From Gemmatimonadaceae bacterium (GTDB lineage: Bacteria; Gemmatimonadota; Gemmatimonadetes; Gemmatimonadales; Gemmatimonadaceae), in assembly GCA_019752115.1 (NCBI GenBank), contig JAIEMN010000002.1:62001-126000 (forward strand): a stretch of 64,000 nt of DNA. The letters are read 5' to 3'. Positions 1-7,835 of this stretch are shown here, piece by piece; position 1 is the stretch's first letter; each line of letters opens with the position of its first letter. The notes under the pieces were generated by a model that worked only from the letters and a program-made list of their open reading frames with translations, had not been told where the DNA came from and ran no database searches. A program made the position numbers and the translations under genes.

Positions 1-227
1 TCCGCCTGCCGGGTGGCGCGCGCGCCGCGCTCGACTTCACCACGATCAGCGGCGAACTCGACGCCGGCGGGCCGCTCACGCTGATGCCCGGTGAGGTCGG
101 CGGTTCCCGCAGCCGGCGCGCCACTCGGCACTATGAAATCGGCAACGGCTCCACCCCCGCGACGCTGCGGCTCGACCTCTCAACTTCCAGCGGTGACGTG
201 CGCCTCGTGCGCGGCATCCGCTCCTGA
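1..227 (+). CDS. C-terminal end of a DUF4097-type protein (5' truncated)
   Basis: The reading frame is open from the window edge to a TGA at 225-227 and gives about 74 residues. The visible part contains LDFTTISGELDAGG and ends LDLSTSSGDVRLVRGIRS. These short SG-[ED]-[LV] strand repeats are typical of the DUF4097/adhesin-like beta-solenoid family. The next gene, 26 bp downstream, belongs to the same family, so the two are probably a tandem pair of exported proteins. The N-terminus, and with it any signal peptide, lies outside the window. The biochemical role of the family is not established. Confidence 0.6.
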   Translation, partial: RLPGGARAALDFTTISGELDAGGPLTLMPGEVGGSRSRRATRHYEIGNGSTPATLRLDLSTSSGDVRLVRGIRS

Positions 228-253
228 TTCTTCGCTTTCCTCCGAGCCTTCCC

Positions 254-1057
254 ATGCGCTCCCGCCTGCTTTCCGCCGCCTTCGCGGCACTCACCATCGG
301 CGTGGCCGTCTCCGCGCCGGCCCGTGCTCAGGACTCGCGTCGCGACAACGCCTTTACCTGGTCCGGCAGCATTCCGTCGGGGCGCACCATCGCCATCAAG
401 AACGTGAACGGCGGCGTCGATGTCACGCGCAGCACCAGCGGCCGCGTGGAGGTCACCGCCGAAAAGCGATGGCGCAAGGGCAACCCCGAGATGGTACGCA
501 TCGAACCGAAGAAGTTCGGTGATGATGTCGTGATCTGCGCGCTCTTCAACGAAGGCGCGACGTGCGAAGAAGACGGGATCCACAACGAACGACGCATGCG
601 CTGGAACGAGAACAACGATGTGTCGGTGCACTTCCAGGTGCGCGTCCCCGATGGCGTACGCGTCGACCTCAACACGGTGAACGGCGCGATCGAAGTGCGT
701 GACGTCACCACCGAAGTGCGCGCCCAGACCGTGAACGGCGGCATCACCGCCCGCAGCGCCGGCGGCCCCGTTCGCGCCCGCACCACCAACGGCAGCATCA
801 CCGTCGCCATGGGCTCACTCGGCCGCGCCGAGGATCTCGACTACCAGACGGTGAACGGCTCCATCACGCTCGAACTCCCGTCCAACTTCGGCGCCGAACT
901 CGAACTGGGCACGGTGAACGGTCGCGTGAGCACCGACTTCCCCATCACGATCAGTGGGACGCTCTCACCGCGGCGGCTGCGGGGGACGATTGGGGATGGT
1001 CGGACACGGCTGCGGGCGAGCACGGTGAACGGGTCGGTTTCGCTGCGAAAGAACTAG
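254..1057 (+). CDS. Exported DUF4097 beta-strand repeat protein
   Basis: This 267-aa protein starts with a clear Sec signal peptide (about residues 1-26, ending APARAQ). The mature part is built of repeated strands carrying the word T-[VT]-N-G-[GASR]-[IV], for example VNGGVDV, VNGAIEV, VNGGITA, TNGSITV, VNGSITL and VNGRVS. That pattern is the DUF4097 right-handed beta-solenoid. It follows a gene of the same family after 26 bp and is probably co-transcribed with it. The protein is expected in the periplasm or at the surface. Its function is unknown; members often accompany envelope-stress systems, but nothing here identifies a partner. Confidence 0.8.
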   Translation: MRSRLLSAAFAALTIGVAVSAPARAQDSRRDNAFTWSGSIPSGRTIAIKNVNGGVDVTRSTSGRVEVTAEKRWRKGNPEMVRIEPKKFGDDVVICALFNEGATCEEDGIHNERRMRWNENNDVSVHFQVRVPDGVRVDLNTVNGAIEVRDVTTEVRAQTVNGGITARSAGGPVRARTTNGSITVAMGSLGRAEDLDYQTVNGSITLELPSNFGAELELGTVNGRVSTDFPITISGTLSPRRLRGTIGDGRTRLRASTVNGSVSLRKN

Positions 1058-1073
1058 GGCGCCTTCGGCGCCC
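1057..1073. terminator. GC-rich hairpin between convergent genes
   Basis: The arms GGGCGCC (1057-1063) and GGCGCCC (1067-1073) enclose a TTC loop. The hairpin fills the gap between the stop codons of the DUF4097 gene and the convergent phhB-like gene. There is no long T tract, so it is a stem-loop of terminator type rather than a canonical intrinsic terminator. Confidence 0.4.
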
Positions 1074-1364
1074 CTACGATGCCGCCAGGGCTTCAATCGC
1101 CGACGCGAGCAGAAAGTCCTTCGCCGTAATCCCGCCCGCATCATGCGTACTGCACGCGAACTGCACGCGCGTGTACCGGATGTCGATATCGGGATGATGC
1201 TGCTGCGCCTCGGCCACCTCGGCCACGCGCGCGATGAAGGCGATCCCCGCCGGGAACGTGGCGAAGTGGTAGGTCTTCGCGATCGCGTCCCCTTTGCGCG
1301 CCCAGCCGGGCAGTGCGCTCAGGTTGCGGTGCACTTCGATATCCGAGAGCCGTGCGTCGGTCAT
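1074..1364 (-). CDS. phhB: Pterin-4a-carbinolamine dehydratase
   Basis: This 96-aa protein matches the full length of the PCD/DCoH family. The enzyme dehydrates 4a-hydroxytetrahydrobiopterin and so recycles the cofactor of aromatic amino-acid hydroxylases in the cytosol. The family signature is visible at residues 53-62 as AEAQQHHPDIDI, with the two catalytic histidines before PDI, and GGITAKDFLLA follows near the C-terminus. It starts with ATG and is divergent from the radical SAM gene. No phenylalanine hydroxylase gene is in the window, so the partner must lie elsewhere, or the protein has another role such as a pterin-linked one. Confidence 0.9.
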   Translation of the reverse strand: MTDARLSDIEVHRNLSALPGWARKGDAIAKTYHFATFPAGIAFIARVAEVAEAQQHHPDIDIRYTRVQFACSTHDAGGITAKDFLLASAIEALAAS

Positions 1365-1384
1365 GGAGAGAGACTACCCCACTC

Positions 1385-1439
1385 GGAACCCAACCCGTAA
1401 CCCCCAACCAAAAACCCGAAACCCAGAACTGATCAGTTT
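1385..1439 (+). repeat. Family A repeat, single copy (A1)
   Basis: This is a C-rich stretch of AACCC-type words (AACCCAACCC, AAAACCCGAAACCC) ending in the perfect 12-bp palindrome AACTGATCAGTT at 1427-1438. Similar elements occur at 9604, 12675, 24704 and 38681. This copy lies in the promoter region shared by phhB and the radical SAM gene, and its palindrome directly abuts the putative -35 of the latter. Confidence 0.75.
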
Positions 1440-1466
1440 GCACTTTCGGTATATATTCGGTACCAT
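1438..1466 (+). promoter_or_regulatory. Putative promoter with TTCGG-N6-TTCGG direct-repeat operator (site 1)
   Basis: TTGCAC (1438-1443) and TACCAT (1461-1466) are separated by 17 bp and resemble a sigma-70 promoter. Inside the spacer lie two TTCGG half-sites, at 1445-1449 and 1456-1460, exactly 11 bp apart. The ATG of the radical SAM gene is only 6 bp downstream of the -10, which would give a leaderless or nearly leaderless mRNA. The same double TTCGG stands at the starts of imuA and dnaE2. The spacing resembles direct-repeat LexA boxes such as GTTC-N7-GTTC of alphaproteobacteria; binding by LexA or another regulator is inferred. Confidence 0.55.
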
Positions 1467-1472
1467 CCAAGT

Positions 1473-2516
1473 ATGGATGCCCTGCCGATCCTCCCCGACC
1501 CGCTCCGCCTTCTGAGTGAGCAGGCCGACCTCCGGTACCACGCCGCTCCCGGCGGTGGGATCCTCAACAGCCCGGCGGCGACGCATATGGGCTTCTGGTC
1601 CATCAACCCGTACGTCGGGTGCGCCTTCGGCTGCGCGTATTGCTACGCCCGCGACACGCACCGCTACACCATCGAGCGCGCGGGTGACCTTGGGAGGCAG
1701 ATCGTCCGCGAGATGCCGCCGTGGCTCGCCTTCGAACGCCGCGTACTGGTCAAGGAGCATGCCGGCGCGCGTGTGCGCGAGGCGTTGCGCTCATCCCGGG
1801 CGCCCAGGGCTGGCGAGTCGCTCGTCATCGGCTCGGCCACCGATCCCTATCAGCCCGCCGAGCGTCGCTTTCGGGTGACGCGTGAAGTGCTCGAGGCGCT
1901 GCAGGTCGTGCGCGGACTTAAGGTCGTGATCATCACCAAGAGCCCGCTGGTAACGCGCGATCTCGCGCTGCTGCAATCGCTGGCGCGGCACAACACCGTG
2001 GGCGTGCACGTGTCGCTCATCACCACCGATCGCGAGCTCGCGCGTACGCTCGAACCGCGCGCGCCCACGCCCGAGAGCCGGCTGCGCGCCGTGCGACGGT
2101 TGGCGGATGGCGGTATCGACGTGAGCGTGAATTGCATGCCCGTCTTGCCCGGTATCACCGACGACCCCGGCATGCTCGCCGATGTCGTGGAGCAGGTCGC
2201 CAAGGCCGGCGCGACGAGCTTCGGCGCCTGCGCGCTTCGCCTGCGCAGTGCCTCACGGCGTCGCTATCTGCCCATGATCCGGGCGTCGTTCCCCGCGCTC
2301 GCGGCACGCTATGAGCAGACGTATCGCCACAGTGTGTACGCCGGCGACGCGTATCGCGACGGGCTGCATCGCGTCGTGGAGAGGCTGTGCCGCAGGCATG
2401 GGCTGCGGACGCGAGCCTACAAGAAAAGCGGCGAGTCCGTGCGCGATGCCGACGAGACATTTCGACTGGAGGCGGCCATCCTCGACGCCACCGAATCGCA
2501 ACTGTCATTGTTCTGA
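1473..2516 (+). CDS. SPL-like radical SAM protein (Rv2578c type)
   Basis: This 347-aa protein carries the radical SAM cluster motif CAFGCAYC (Cys50, Cys54, Cys57) within NPYVGCAFGCAYCYARDTH. That context is typical of the Rv2578c/spore-photoproduct-lyase-like group. A [4Fe-4S] cluster that cleaves S-adenosylmethionine to a 5'-deoxyadenosyl radical is therefore expected. The substrate is unknown. SPL itself repairs UV thymine lesions, but this subgroup is not proven to do so. The gene lies directly upstream of the mutasome region and carries the same putative operator as imuA and dnaE2, which supports a damage-linked role. The TGA stop is 14 bp from the convergent lipoprotein gene. Confidence 0.85.
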   Translation: MDALPILPDPLRLLSEQADLRYHAAPGGGILNSPAATHMGFWSINPYVGCAFGCAYCYARDTHRYTIERAGDLGRQIVREMPPWLAFERRVLVKEHAGARVREALRSSRAPRAGESLVIGSATDPYQPAERRFRVTREVLEALQVVRGLKVVIITKSPLVTRDLALLQSLARHNTVGVHVSLITTDRELARTLEPRAPTPESRLRAVRRLADGGIDVSVNCMPVLPGITDDPGMLADVVEQVAKAGATSFGACALRLRSASRRRYLPMIRASFPALAARYEQTYRHSVYAGDAYRDGLHRVVERLCRRHGLRTRAYKKSGESVRDADETFRLEAAILDATESQLSLF

Positions 2517-2530
2517 TCGTGCGTCAGCGG

Positions 2531-2989
2531 CTACTGCCGTACGAACACCACCCGCTGCCCGCGATACGTCACCGCCAGCGAATCGCCCGCCACGACGAAG
2601 TTGAGGGCCAAGTCGGGAAACGGACACGGCGGACTCGCACTGATCACGTCGGTACCAATCAACGTGCTCGACGTCGCCTTGATGCGACGTGAGGTGACGC
2701 ATCCCACGGCGGTCGGCGTCGCGCTGCCGGCGGTGTATTGCTGCGCAGTCTCCACGAAGCTGAACTGCAGTTGCCCCACCGTGAGCTGAATCGACGAGAC
2801 TTCGGTATAGGGCGCCGTGCTCGCGGTGCGATACGGCAGGGCTGCATTCCCCATCCGCACCGCGTTCCAGGTGCCGATGTAGCGCTCCACCACGGGATCG
2901 TACGTCACGTTCTCGGTGGCGTTGCCGCAGCCGGTGGTGAGCAGGCCGATCAGGAGCGCACGGACAACCGGGGACGGCCAGCGGGGCAT
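2531..2989 (-). CDS. Small putative lipoprotein, function unknown
   Basis: This is a 152-aa product if translation starts at the ATG ending at 2989. It begins MPRWPSPVVRALLIGLLTTGC, a signal peptide with a lipobox cysteine at residue 21. A longer frame upstream lacks signal-like character and would run across the imuA operator, so the short start is preferred. The mature part holds YIGTWNAVRM, which recalls the first strand of lipocalin-like domains, and several predicted strands. It has an even number of cysteines near VGCVTS and SPPCPF that could form a disulfide. It is divergent from imuA. No family is recognised with confidence. Confidence 0.65.
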   Translation of the reverse strand: MPRWPSPVVRALLIGLLTTGCGNATENVTYDPVVERYIGTWNAVRMGNAALPYRTASTAPYTEVSSIQLTVGQLQFSFVETAQQYTAGSATPTAVGCVTSRRIKATSSTLIGTDVISASPPCPFPDLALNFVVAGDSLAVTYRGQRVVFVRQ

Positions 2990-3078
2990 CACGAAAACTC
3001 CGGGTGGGGAGAACGGGCAGGTCTGCAATACTGCGGCCCCGTTCCAGACGGCGCAGGCCCCTCGGCAATTCCGACCTC

Positions 3079-3112
3079 TGGCGCTTCGGGCTTTATTCGG
3101 GTAATATCCGAA
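3079..3112 (+). promoter_or_regulatory. Putative imuA operator/promoter with TTCGG direct repeat (site 2)
   Basis: TTCGG occurs at 3085-3089 and 3096-3100, again 11 bp apart. It is followed by GTAATAT, which contains a good -10-like TAATAT at 3102-3107. A CCGAA at 3108-3112 makes a second, inverted arrangement (TTCGG-N7-CCGAA). The imuA ATG is at 3117, so the transcript would be leaderless or nearly so. The layout matches the sites before the radical SAM gene and dnaE2. Regulation by DNA damage is inferred from the identity of the genes, not shown. Confidence 0.55.
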
Positions 3113-3116
3113 AACG

Positions 3117-4325
3117 ATGTCTGCGTCAGTCGCCGCCTCCCTCGAGGCCCTCACCCCCCTGCGCGCCCAGCTGGATGCCGTGGTCATCGGCGGGCGCACG
3201 ACTGGCGCCCCCTGGCCCACCGGCGTCCCGCGGCTCGATCGCGCGCTGGGGGGCGGTGTGCCGCGGGGGCGCATCACCGAACTCTCCGGCCCGCTCGCCG
3301 TGGGTAAAACCGCGCTCCTCCGTCAGGTGGTCGCACGCGTGCTGCACAGCGGCGCGTGGGTCGCCTGGATCGACGCCCGCCATACCCTCGCGCCGGCCCC
3401 GTGGGCCGATCTGGGAGAGCGCTTCGTGGTGGTGCGCCCACCCGATGCCAAGCGCAGTGCGTGGGCCGCTGATCTGCTGCTGCGCAGCGGCGTGTTTGGG
3501 TTGGTGGTCATCGATGGCGCGCCACCCCTCACGCGCGTGCAGGGCGTGCGACTCGGGCAGCTCGCGCGCGAACGCGACGCAGCGTGTGTGGTGCTCGAGC
3601 ATCTCCAACCCGGCGAATCGCGCAACACACGGCTCGCCGGCACGGTGCGCGTGCGGCTCACCCTCAGCCTGCCACCGTCACTGCACCAGGCGTCCCGACG
3701 ACGACGCCCCGGCAGTACGAGCAGCACCAGCAGCACCAGCGAGCCCGCCATGTCGGTTACCGTGGAGAAGGGGGCCGCTTCCCATCATCAGCCCAGTGCG
3801 TTCGAGGTTCCCCGTGTCGTCGTCGTGGCGCGTCGCGTGTGTACGGATTCCGAGATTCCCGATCGGCGCGGGGTGGCGCGAAGCGCGCGTCGTCCCTGGG
3901 CCGCCCGCGGCAACAGTACCGACACCCACACCGATGCCGCCGGGCAGCCCGTCGCCGAACATCCCGTCACCTGGGGTGGACTCGGCGTCGGGAGCCACGA
4001 TCTGTACGGAACTGACCTTCCCGGCCATCCAGCTCGACTTGCTGCTGGACTCGACGACGCCCCCGACCGGCTCAGCGAACAGCACACGCGCGAGCTCGAC
4101 CGGCTCACGCGCGACTGGACCACGTACCGCGGCCGGCGACGCGCCGCCGAATCCGGCTACGGGCGCCGCTCCCGCCGCGAGCTCGCGCGCGAACGGACGG
4201 GCGCCATCCTCACGAGTCACAGTGGACAATCGCGTGGCAGCAACGGCTCGCCGCGCGTCGGGCGCGACGGCCGTCAACCAGAACGCGAACGAGAGCGCCA
4301 ACGCGATCCCGCTGCACTGGGATAG
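3117..4325 (+). CDS. imuA: ImuA, RecA-like mutasome protein
   Basis: The first ~200 residues are a RecA-like domain: GVPRLDRALGGGVPRGRITEL leads to the Walker A GPLAVGKT (58-65), and LVVIDGA follows as a Walker B-like strand. ImuA acts with ImuB and DnaE2 in damage-induced mutagenic translesion synthesis. Most ImuA proteins are about 200-280 aa. Here the frame stays open to residue 402, but beyond about residue 200 it is low-complexity (a STSSTSST stretch) and then Arg-rich, and it overlaps the preferred imuB start by 512 bp. The long tail may be real, or it may be a coincidentally open frame. The start at 3117 is set by the adjacent promoter-like site. Confidence 0.75.
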   Translation: MSASVAASLEALTPLRAQLDAVVIGGRTTGAPWPTGVPRLDRALGGGVPRGRITELSGPLAVGKTALLRQVVARVLHSGAWVAWIDARHTLAPAPWADLGERFVVVRPPDAKRSAWAADLLLRSGVFGLVVIDGAPPLTRVQGVRLGQLARERDAACVVLEHLQPGESRNTRLAGTVRVRLTLSLPPSLHQASRRRRPGSTSSTSSTSEPAMSVTVEKGAASHHQPSAFEVPRVVVVARRVCTDSEIPDRRGVARSARRPWAARGNSTDTHTDAAGQPVAEHPVTWGGLGVGSHDLYGTDLPGHPARLAAGLDDAPDRLSEQHTRELDRLTRDWTTYRGRRRAAESGYGRRSRRELARERTGAILTSHSGQSRGSNGSPRVGRDGRQPERERERQRDPAALG

Positions 4326-5943
4326 CGTACCGCGCGCGCTCGCGACCGATACGCGATTGCGCGTGGTATCACTCGCCGCCGGTCGCGCGGGGGTGCGCGC
4401 GGGGATGACGATCGCCGAGGCGCGAGCCCGGTGCGCGGCGCTCGATGTGCGCACCTGGGATGATCATGCCATCACCGACGCGATGCTCGCCGCCACCAGC
4501 GCGCTGCTCGCCGCGAGCCCGCAGGTCACGCCGGTGAGTGGCGCGCCCGGCATGTGGTGGGTGGGAGCGACGGGCTTCGATGCGCTGGGCGGCGAAGTCG
4601 CACTCATCGAGGCGCTGCACGCCATCGCGCGGCAGTGGCACCCCGAGGCGCGGATCGCCATTGCGAGTTCGTGTGTCGCCGCGCGCGCCGCCACCTGGGC
4701 ACCGCTCGCCAAGAAGCCGCGCGCCGGTGAGCTCGACGCGCACTGCACCATCGTCCCGCCCGGGCAGTGCGCCAGCTATCTCGCGCCCGCGCCACTCGGT
4801 CTCGTCCCCATGGGCGATGATCTGCGCGAAGCGCTCCAGGCCCTCGGCCTGCGCACCGTGGGCGCGCTGGCGAGTCTCGACCCCGGCGACATCGAACAAC
4901 GCTGGGGCCCCGAGGGGCTCGCCGCCTGGCGTCTCGCGCGCGGTGACGATGCGCGGCGCCCCGGTCTGGTGCGTGTGGAAGCCGCGCGCAGTGCGAGTGT
5001 GGAACTGCCGGAAGCGGTGGAGAGCGCCGAGCCTGTACTGTTCGTGTTGCGCGCGCAGCTGCAGCGGTTGCTGCAGGAGTGTGTGCATGACGGGCGCGCC
5101 GCGGCCGCCGTGGCGGTGACGCTCGTGCTCGATGCCGGGCGGCAGTATCCGATCGAGGAGATCGGGACGGAGTTGGGCGGGCATACGAATGTGATGGAGA
5201 CGTCGGATGACGGCGCGCCAGCCGCCGCACGCGCACTCCATCCTACGCCCTCTCCCCTGACTCCTGACGTACGAACTGTCCGCTCGATCCTCAGTATTCC
5301 CCAGCGTACCATCACCCGCGAGGTACGGCCCGCGCGTCCGCTCGCGCGCGTCGAACCCCTCTTCGATCAGTGCCGCGCGCTCCTCGAGCGGTGGCGCATC
5401 CCCGCGCCCATCATCGGCGTTACGGTAAGCATCCCCGCCACCGCGCCGCTCGCGGCAGATCAGGGCGATCTGCTGGTGCCGTCGTGGCGTGATGCCGCGA
5501 TGAACGCCGAAGCGGTGTTCGCGCGGCTGCGCGCCGTGCTCGACCCCGAGAACACCGGCGAAGTCGTAGTGCACCCCGAAGCGCGCGATACGCATCGCGT
5601 GGAGGAAACCGGTGCGTGGGTGAGCGCCGATCCCATCGCGCTCGCCTCGGCGCCCCTCCCACCACCACCGAGCACCGACAGCACCGCGCCCGCCGTGTTG
5701 CGCCTGCTCAAGGCCCCCGAACCCGTGGAAGTCGAAGCGCCGCACGGGCTCCCCGACGCCATCTGGTGGCGCGGGCGGCGGCTCACCCTCGCGTCAGCCC
5801 ACGGTCCCGAACGCCTGAGCGGCGACTGGTGGCGCGGCGACGGCTACGCGCGCGACTACTGGCGCTGCGTGGCCGAGGAGGAGGGGCAGATGCTGCTGTT
5901 CTGTGCGGACGCGCGGTGGTTTGTGCAGGGGTGGTATGACTGA
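3814..5943 (+). CDS. imuB: ImuB, catalytically inactive Y-family polymerase subunit
   Basis: With the GTG at 3814 the protein is 709 aa and starts with WRVACVRIPRFPIGAGW, which resembles the first strand of ImuB/Y-family proteins. About 130 Pro/Ala/Ser-rich residues (roughly 28-160) follow. The fold then resumes with HWDSVPRALA, the finger-type AAGRAGVRAGMTIAEARARC, and a helix-hairpin-helix segment (LQALGLRTVGALASL). The C-terminus GPERLSGDWW...DYWRC matches ImuB. The catalytic carboxylates of active Y-family polymerases are not evident, as expected for ImuB. A weak beta-clamp-like QGDLL lies at 550-554. ImuB bridges DnaE2 to the clamp. The frame is open much farther upstream, but that part looks like a shadow of imuA. 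Confidence 0.75.
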   Translation: MSSSWRVACVRIPRFPIGAGWREARVVPGPPAATVPTPTPMPPGSPSPNIPSPGVDSASGATICTELTFPAIQLDLLLDSTTPPTGSANSTRASSTGSRATGPRTAAGDAPPNPATGAAPAASSRANGRAPSSRVTVDNRVAATARRASGATAVNQNANESANAIPLHWDSVPRALATDTRLRVVSLAAGRAGVRAGMTIAEARARCAALDVRTWDDHAITDAMLAATSALLAASPQVTPVSGAPGMWWVGATGFDALGGEVALIEALHAIARQWHPEARIAIASSCVAARAATWAPLAKKPRAGELDAHCTIVPPGQCASYLAPAPLGLVPMGDDLREALQALGLRTVGALASLDPGDIEQRWGPEGLAAWRLARGDDARRPGLVRVEAARSASVELPEAVESAEPVLFVLRAQLQRLLQECVHDGRAAAAVAVTLVLDAGRQYPIEEIGTELGGHTNVMETSDDGAPAAARALHPTPSPLTPDVRTVRSILSIPQRTITREVRPARPLARVEPLFDQCRALLERWRIPAPIIGVTVSIPATAPLAADQGDLLVPSWRDAAMNAEAVFARLRAVLDPENTGEVVVHPEARDTHRVEETGAWVSADPIALASAPLPPPPSTDSTAPAVLRLLKAPEPVEVEAPHGLPDAIWWRGRRLTLASAHGPERLSGDWWRGDGYARDYWRCVAEEEGQMLLFCADARWFVQGWYD

Positions 5944-5946
5944 GGC

Positions 5947-7281
5947 TCAACGCGATATGAGGGCTCGGAGCATGCCGCCAACCCCTTCCGCATCGAGCAG
6001 GCGCATCCCGAGATGCACGTCAGACACCCCGGGCCGTAGCAGGTACGAGAAGCGAATCGCGTCGCCCTGCACCTCCGCTTCCATGAACAGGCAGCGCACG
6101 CCAGCCAGGGTCTCGCGCGCCGAGCCCACCTCGGCGAGATGCGACGCGATGATGAAACGCCCGACTGACGCGGCGGCCAAGCCGTCCACGAGCAGGCTGG
6201 TCGCCGCGGTGGCATCCTTGATGTTAGTGCCGCGAAAGACCTCGTCCATGATGGCGAACACGGCCTCGCACCGCGTCACCGCCTCCACCACGCGCTTCAC
6301 CCGACGCACCTCGGCCAGGTAGAGACTCTCACGCCGCGCGAGATCGTCGCGCACGGCGATGGATACCACGAACCGCTCGACCAAGGGGATCGTGGCCGAT
6401 ACCGCCGGCACGGCGAGACCGAGATGCGCGAAGTACACTGCGAGACCCATTGCCCGCAGCACCGTACTTTTCCCCGCCATGTTGGGGCCGGTGAGGAAGC
6501 AGACGCGATCGCGCGCCCCCAGCTGCACGGTGTTGGTCACCCCATCGGGCAACAGCGGATGCCGCAGCGCCTCGAGCTGCAGGGTACCATCACGCGCCAC
6601 CATGCGCGGAACCGCACCCTCGAGGGAGGCACTCGCCCGCGCCAGTACACACCACGCGTCGAGCTGCCCAACGGCCGCGATGACCACGCGCAGCTGATCG
6701 CGATACGCGACCTCGGTGTCGGTGCCTGATCCCCGCACGAGCGTATCACACGCCGCCAGGCGCGTCGCCCCGCCCGCATACACGGCATCGCTGAGGATCT
6801 GCCCACGCGCGTCGGCCATGGCGATGGCCAGGCCGTCGCGGAGCGCGAGGAAGGCCGCGTCGCCCGACAAGCCGCTCACCTGATCGGCAATCGGTCGCAT
6901 GAGCTGCCGCAGCTGATGTACCCGCTCCACCAACTGCGCCGCAAAGGTCACGATGGCGCGATGCTGCATAGCGAACGCCATCACCTCCACGCGCGAACTC
7001 GGCGCCAGCACGTAGTTGGAGCTGAGCCCCTGCTCCACCTGCTGCGCGAGCGCGTGGAGATCGCGCCAGCTCACCCCCTGCAGCGCCCGCGCGAGCTTGG
7101 GGAGCAGCGCCTGCCGCGCCTCGATCTCGGCAATGCTGGTGAGCGGTGTGACCAGCAACCGCTTGAGCGCCTCGTGCCCAGCCCGTGCGTGCGTGTGATC
7201 GAAGAGCGACGAGAGCGGCCAGGCTCCGGTGTCGTCCGGCAGCAGGCCCAGTTCAACGAGGGAGGCGCGGTCGGTCTGCAT
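5947..7281 (-). CDS. MutS-family ATPase lacking mismatch-recognition domains
   Basis: This 444-aa protein has only a core/lever region (about 25-240) and the MutS ATPase. Its Walker A is GPNMAGKST (265-273), followed by an IMDEVFRGTN Walker B/signature and an ASHLAEV switch. There is no N-terminal mismatch-reading or connector domain and no C-terminal Smr domain, so it is neither MutS nor MutS2 in full. Such short MutS-like proteins are widespread and poorly characterised. The ATG ending at 7281 gives MQTDRASLVELG; the longer frame upstream lacks family features. It converges on imuB with a 3-bp gap and shares a divergent promoter region with the GxxExxY gene. Confidence 0.8.
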   Translation of the reverse strand: MQTDRASLVELGLLPDDTGAWPLSSLFDHTHARAGHEALKRLLVTPLTSIAEIEARQALLPKLARALQGVSWRDLHALAQQVEQGLSSNYVLAPSSRVEVMAFAMQHRAIVTFAAQLVERVHQLRQLMRPIADQVSGLSGDAAFLALRDGLAIAMADARGQILSDAVYAGGATRLAACDTLVRGSGTDTEVAYRDQLRVVIAAVGQLDAWCVLARASASLEGAVPRMVARDGTLQLEALRHPLLPDGVTNTVQLGARDRVCFLTGPNMAGKSTVLRAMGLAVYFAHLGLAVPAVSATIPLVERFVVSIAVRDDLARRESLYLAEVRRVKRVVEAVTRCEAVFAIMDEVFRGTNIKDATAATSLLVDGLAAASVGRFIIASHLAEVGSARETLAGVRCLFMEAEVQGDAIRFSYLLRPGVSDVHLGMRLLDAEGVGGMLRALISR

Positions 7282-7423
7282 TGGGCATTCGAGAGGGTGA
7301 AGCGCACCCGTCGTACCGTTCAGACCGCCGAGGGTTCCCGGGCGGACCACCAACGCGTTCGAATGCCCCCATGCGCGCCGAAACGATGACACGACATCCG
7401 CCCGGTCGGCGCATGATCCCCGC

Positions 7424-7804
7424 ATGCGCCATCGCGACATCACCGACCAGATCATCAACGCGTACTACCGCGTGCGCCGCCAGTTGCCGCACGCGCTGCA
7501 GGAAGCCGTGTATCAGCGTGCGCTCGCCATCGAGTTGAGCAAGCGCGATCTCATCGTCGCCTGCGAAGTACCCTATCGGGTGTACTACGAGCAGATCCCG
7601 ATCGGCTACTATCGCGCGGATATTCTCGTCAACAACGTCGTGATCATTGAGGTCAAGCGCACCCAACGCCTGGCGGTGGCGCACGTGGAGCAGTTGGAGC
7701 GGTATCTGGCGGTAGCGGGGCTTCAGGTCGGCCTGCTGCTCAACTTCGGACCGGTTGCCGAGATCCGGCGGGTGGAGTATAGGGGCACCTTTGGCGCCCC
7801 GTGA
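7424..7804 (+). CDS. GxxExxY family protein (PD-(D/E)XK-like)
   Basis: This 126-aa protein matches the GxxExxY family in length and motif order. LQEAVYQRAL (residues 24-33) is the E-x2-Y core, and RADILVNNVVIIEVKRTQ supplies the D...E-x-K arrangement of PD-(D/E)XK nucleases. The leading Gly of the name motif is replaced here. A nuclease or nucleic-acid role is therefore possible, but none has been established for the family. The last codons overlap a GC hairpin (7782-7800). It is divergent from the MutS-like gene and sits between imuAB and dnaE2, which makes a link to DNA repair plausible but unproven. Confidence 0.75.
   Translation: MRHRDITDQIINAYYRVRRQLPHALQEAVYQRALAIELSKRDLIVACEVPYRVYYEQIPIGYYRADILVNNVVIIEVKRTQRLAVAHVEQLERYLAVAGLQVGLLLNFGPVAEIRRVEYRGTFGAP
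7782..7800 (+). terminator. Hairpin at the 3' end of the GxxExxY gene
   Basis: GGGGCACC and GGCGCCCC pair with one mismatch around a TTT loop. The sequence lies within the final codons of the preceding gene and resembles the GGGCGCC-TTC-GGCGCCC hairpin at 1057. It has no T tract. Confidence 0.35.
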
Positions 7805-7835
7805 ACCACGCCCTCCCGCGCACTAAGTTTCAGTC

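Noticed and set aside
3004-3813. Extending imuB upstream to the first ATG of its frame
   Set aside because: This part is translated out of frame across imuA; the ImuB-like sequence only starts at 3814.
4369-5745. 458-codon minus-strand open frame
   Set aside because: It is opposite imuB, with no motif and strong Arg/Gly bias.
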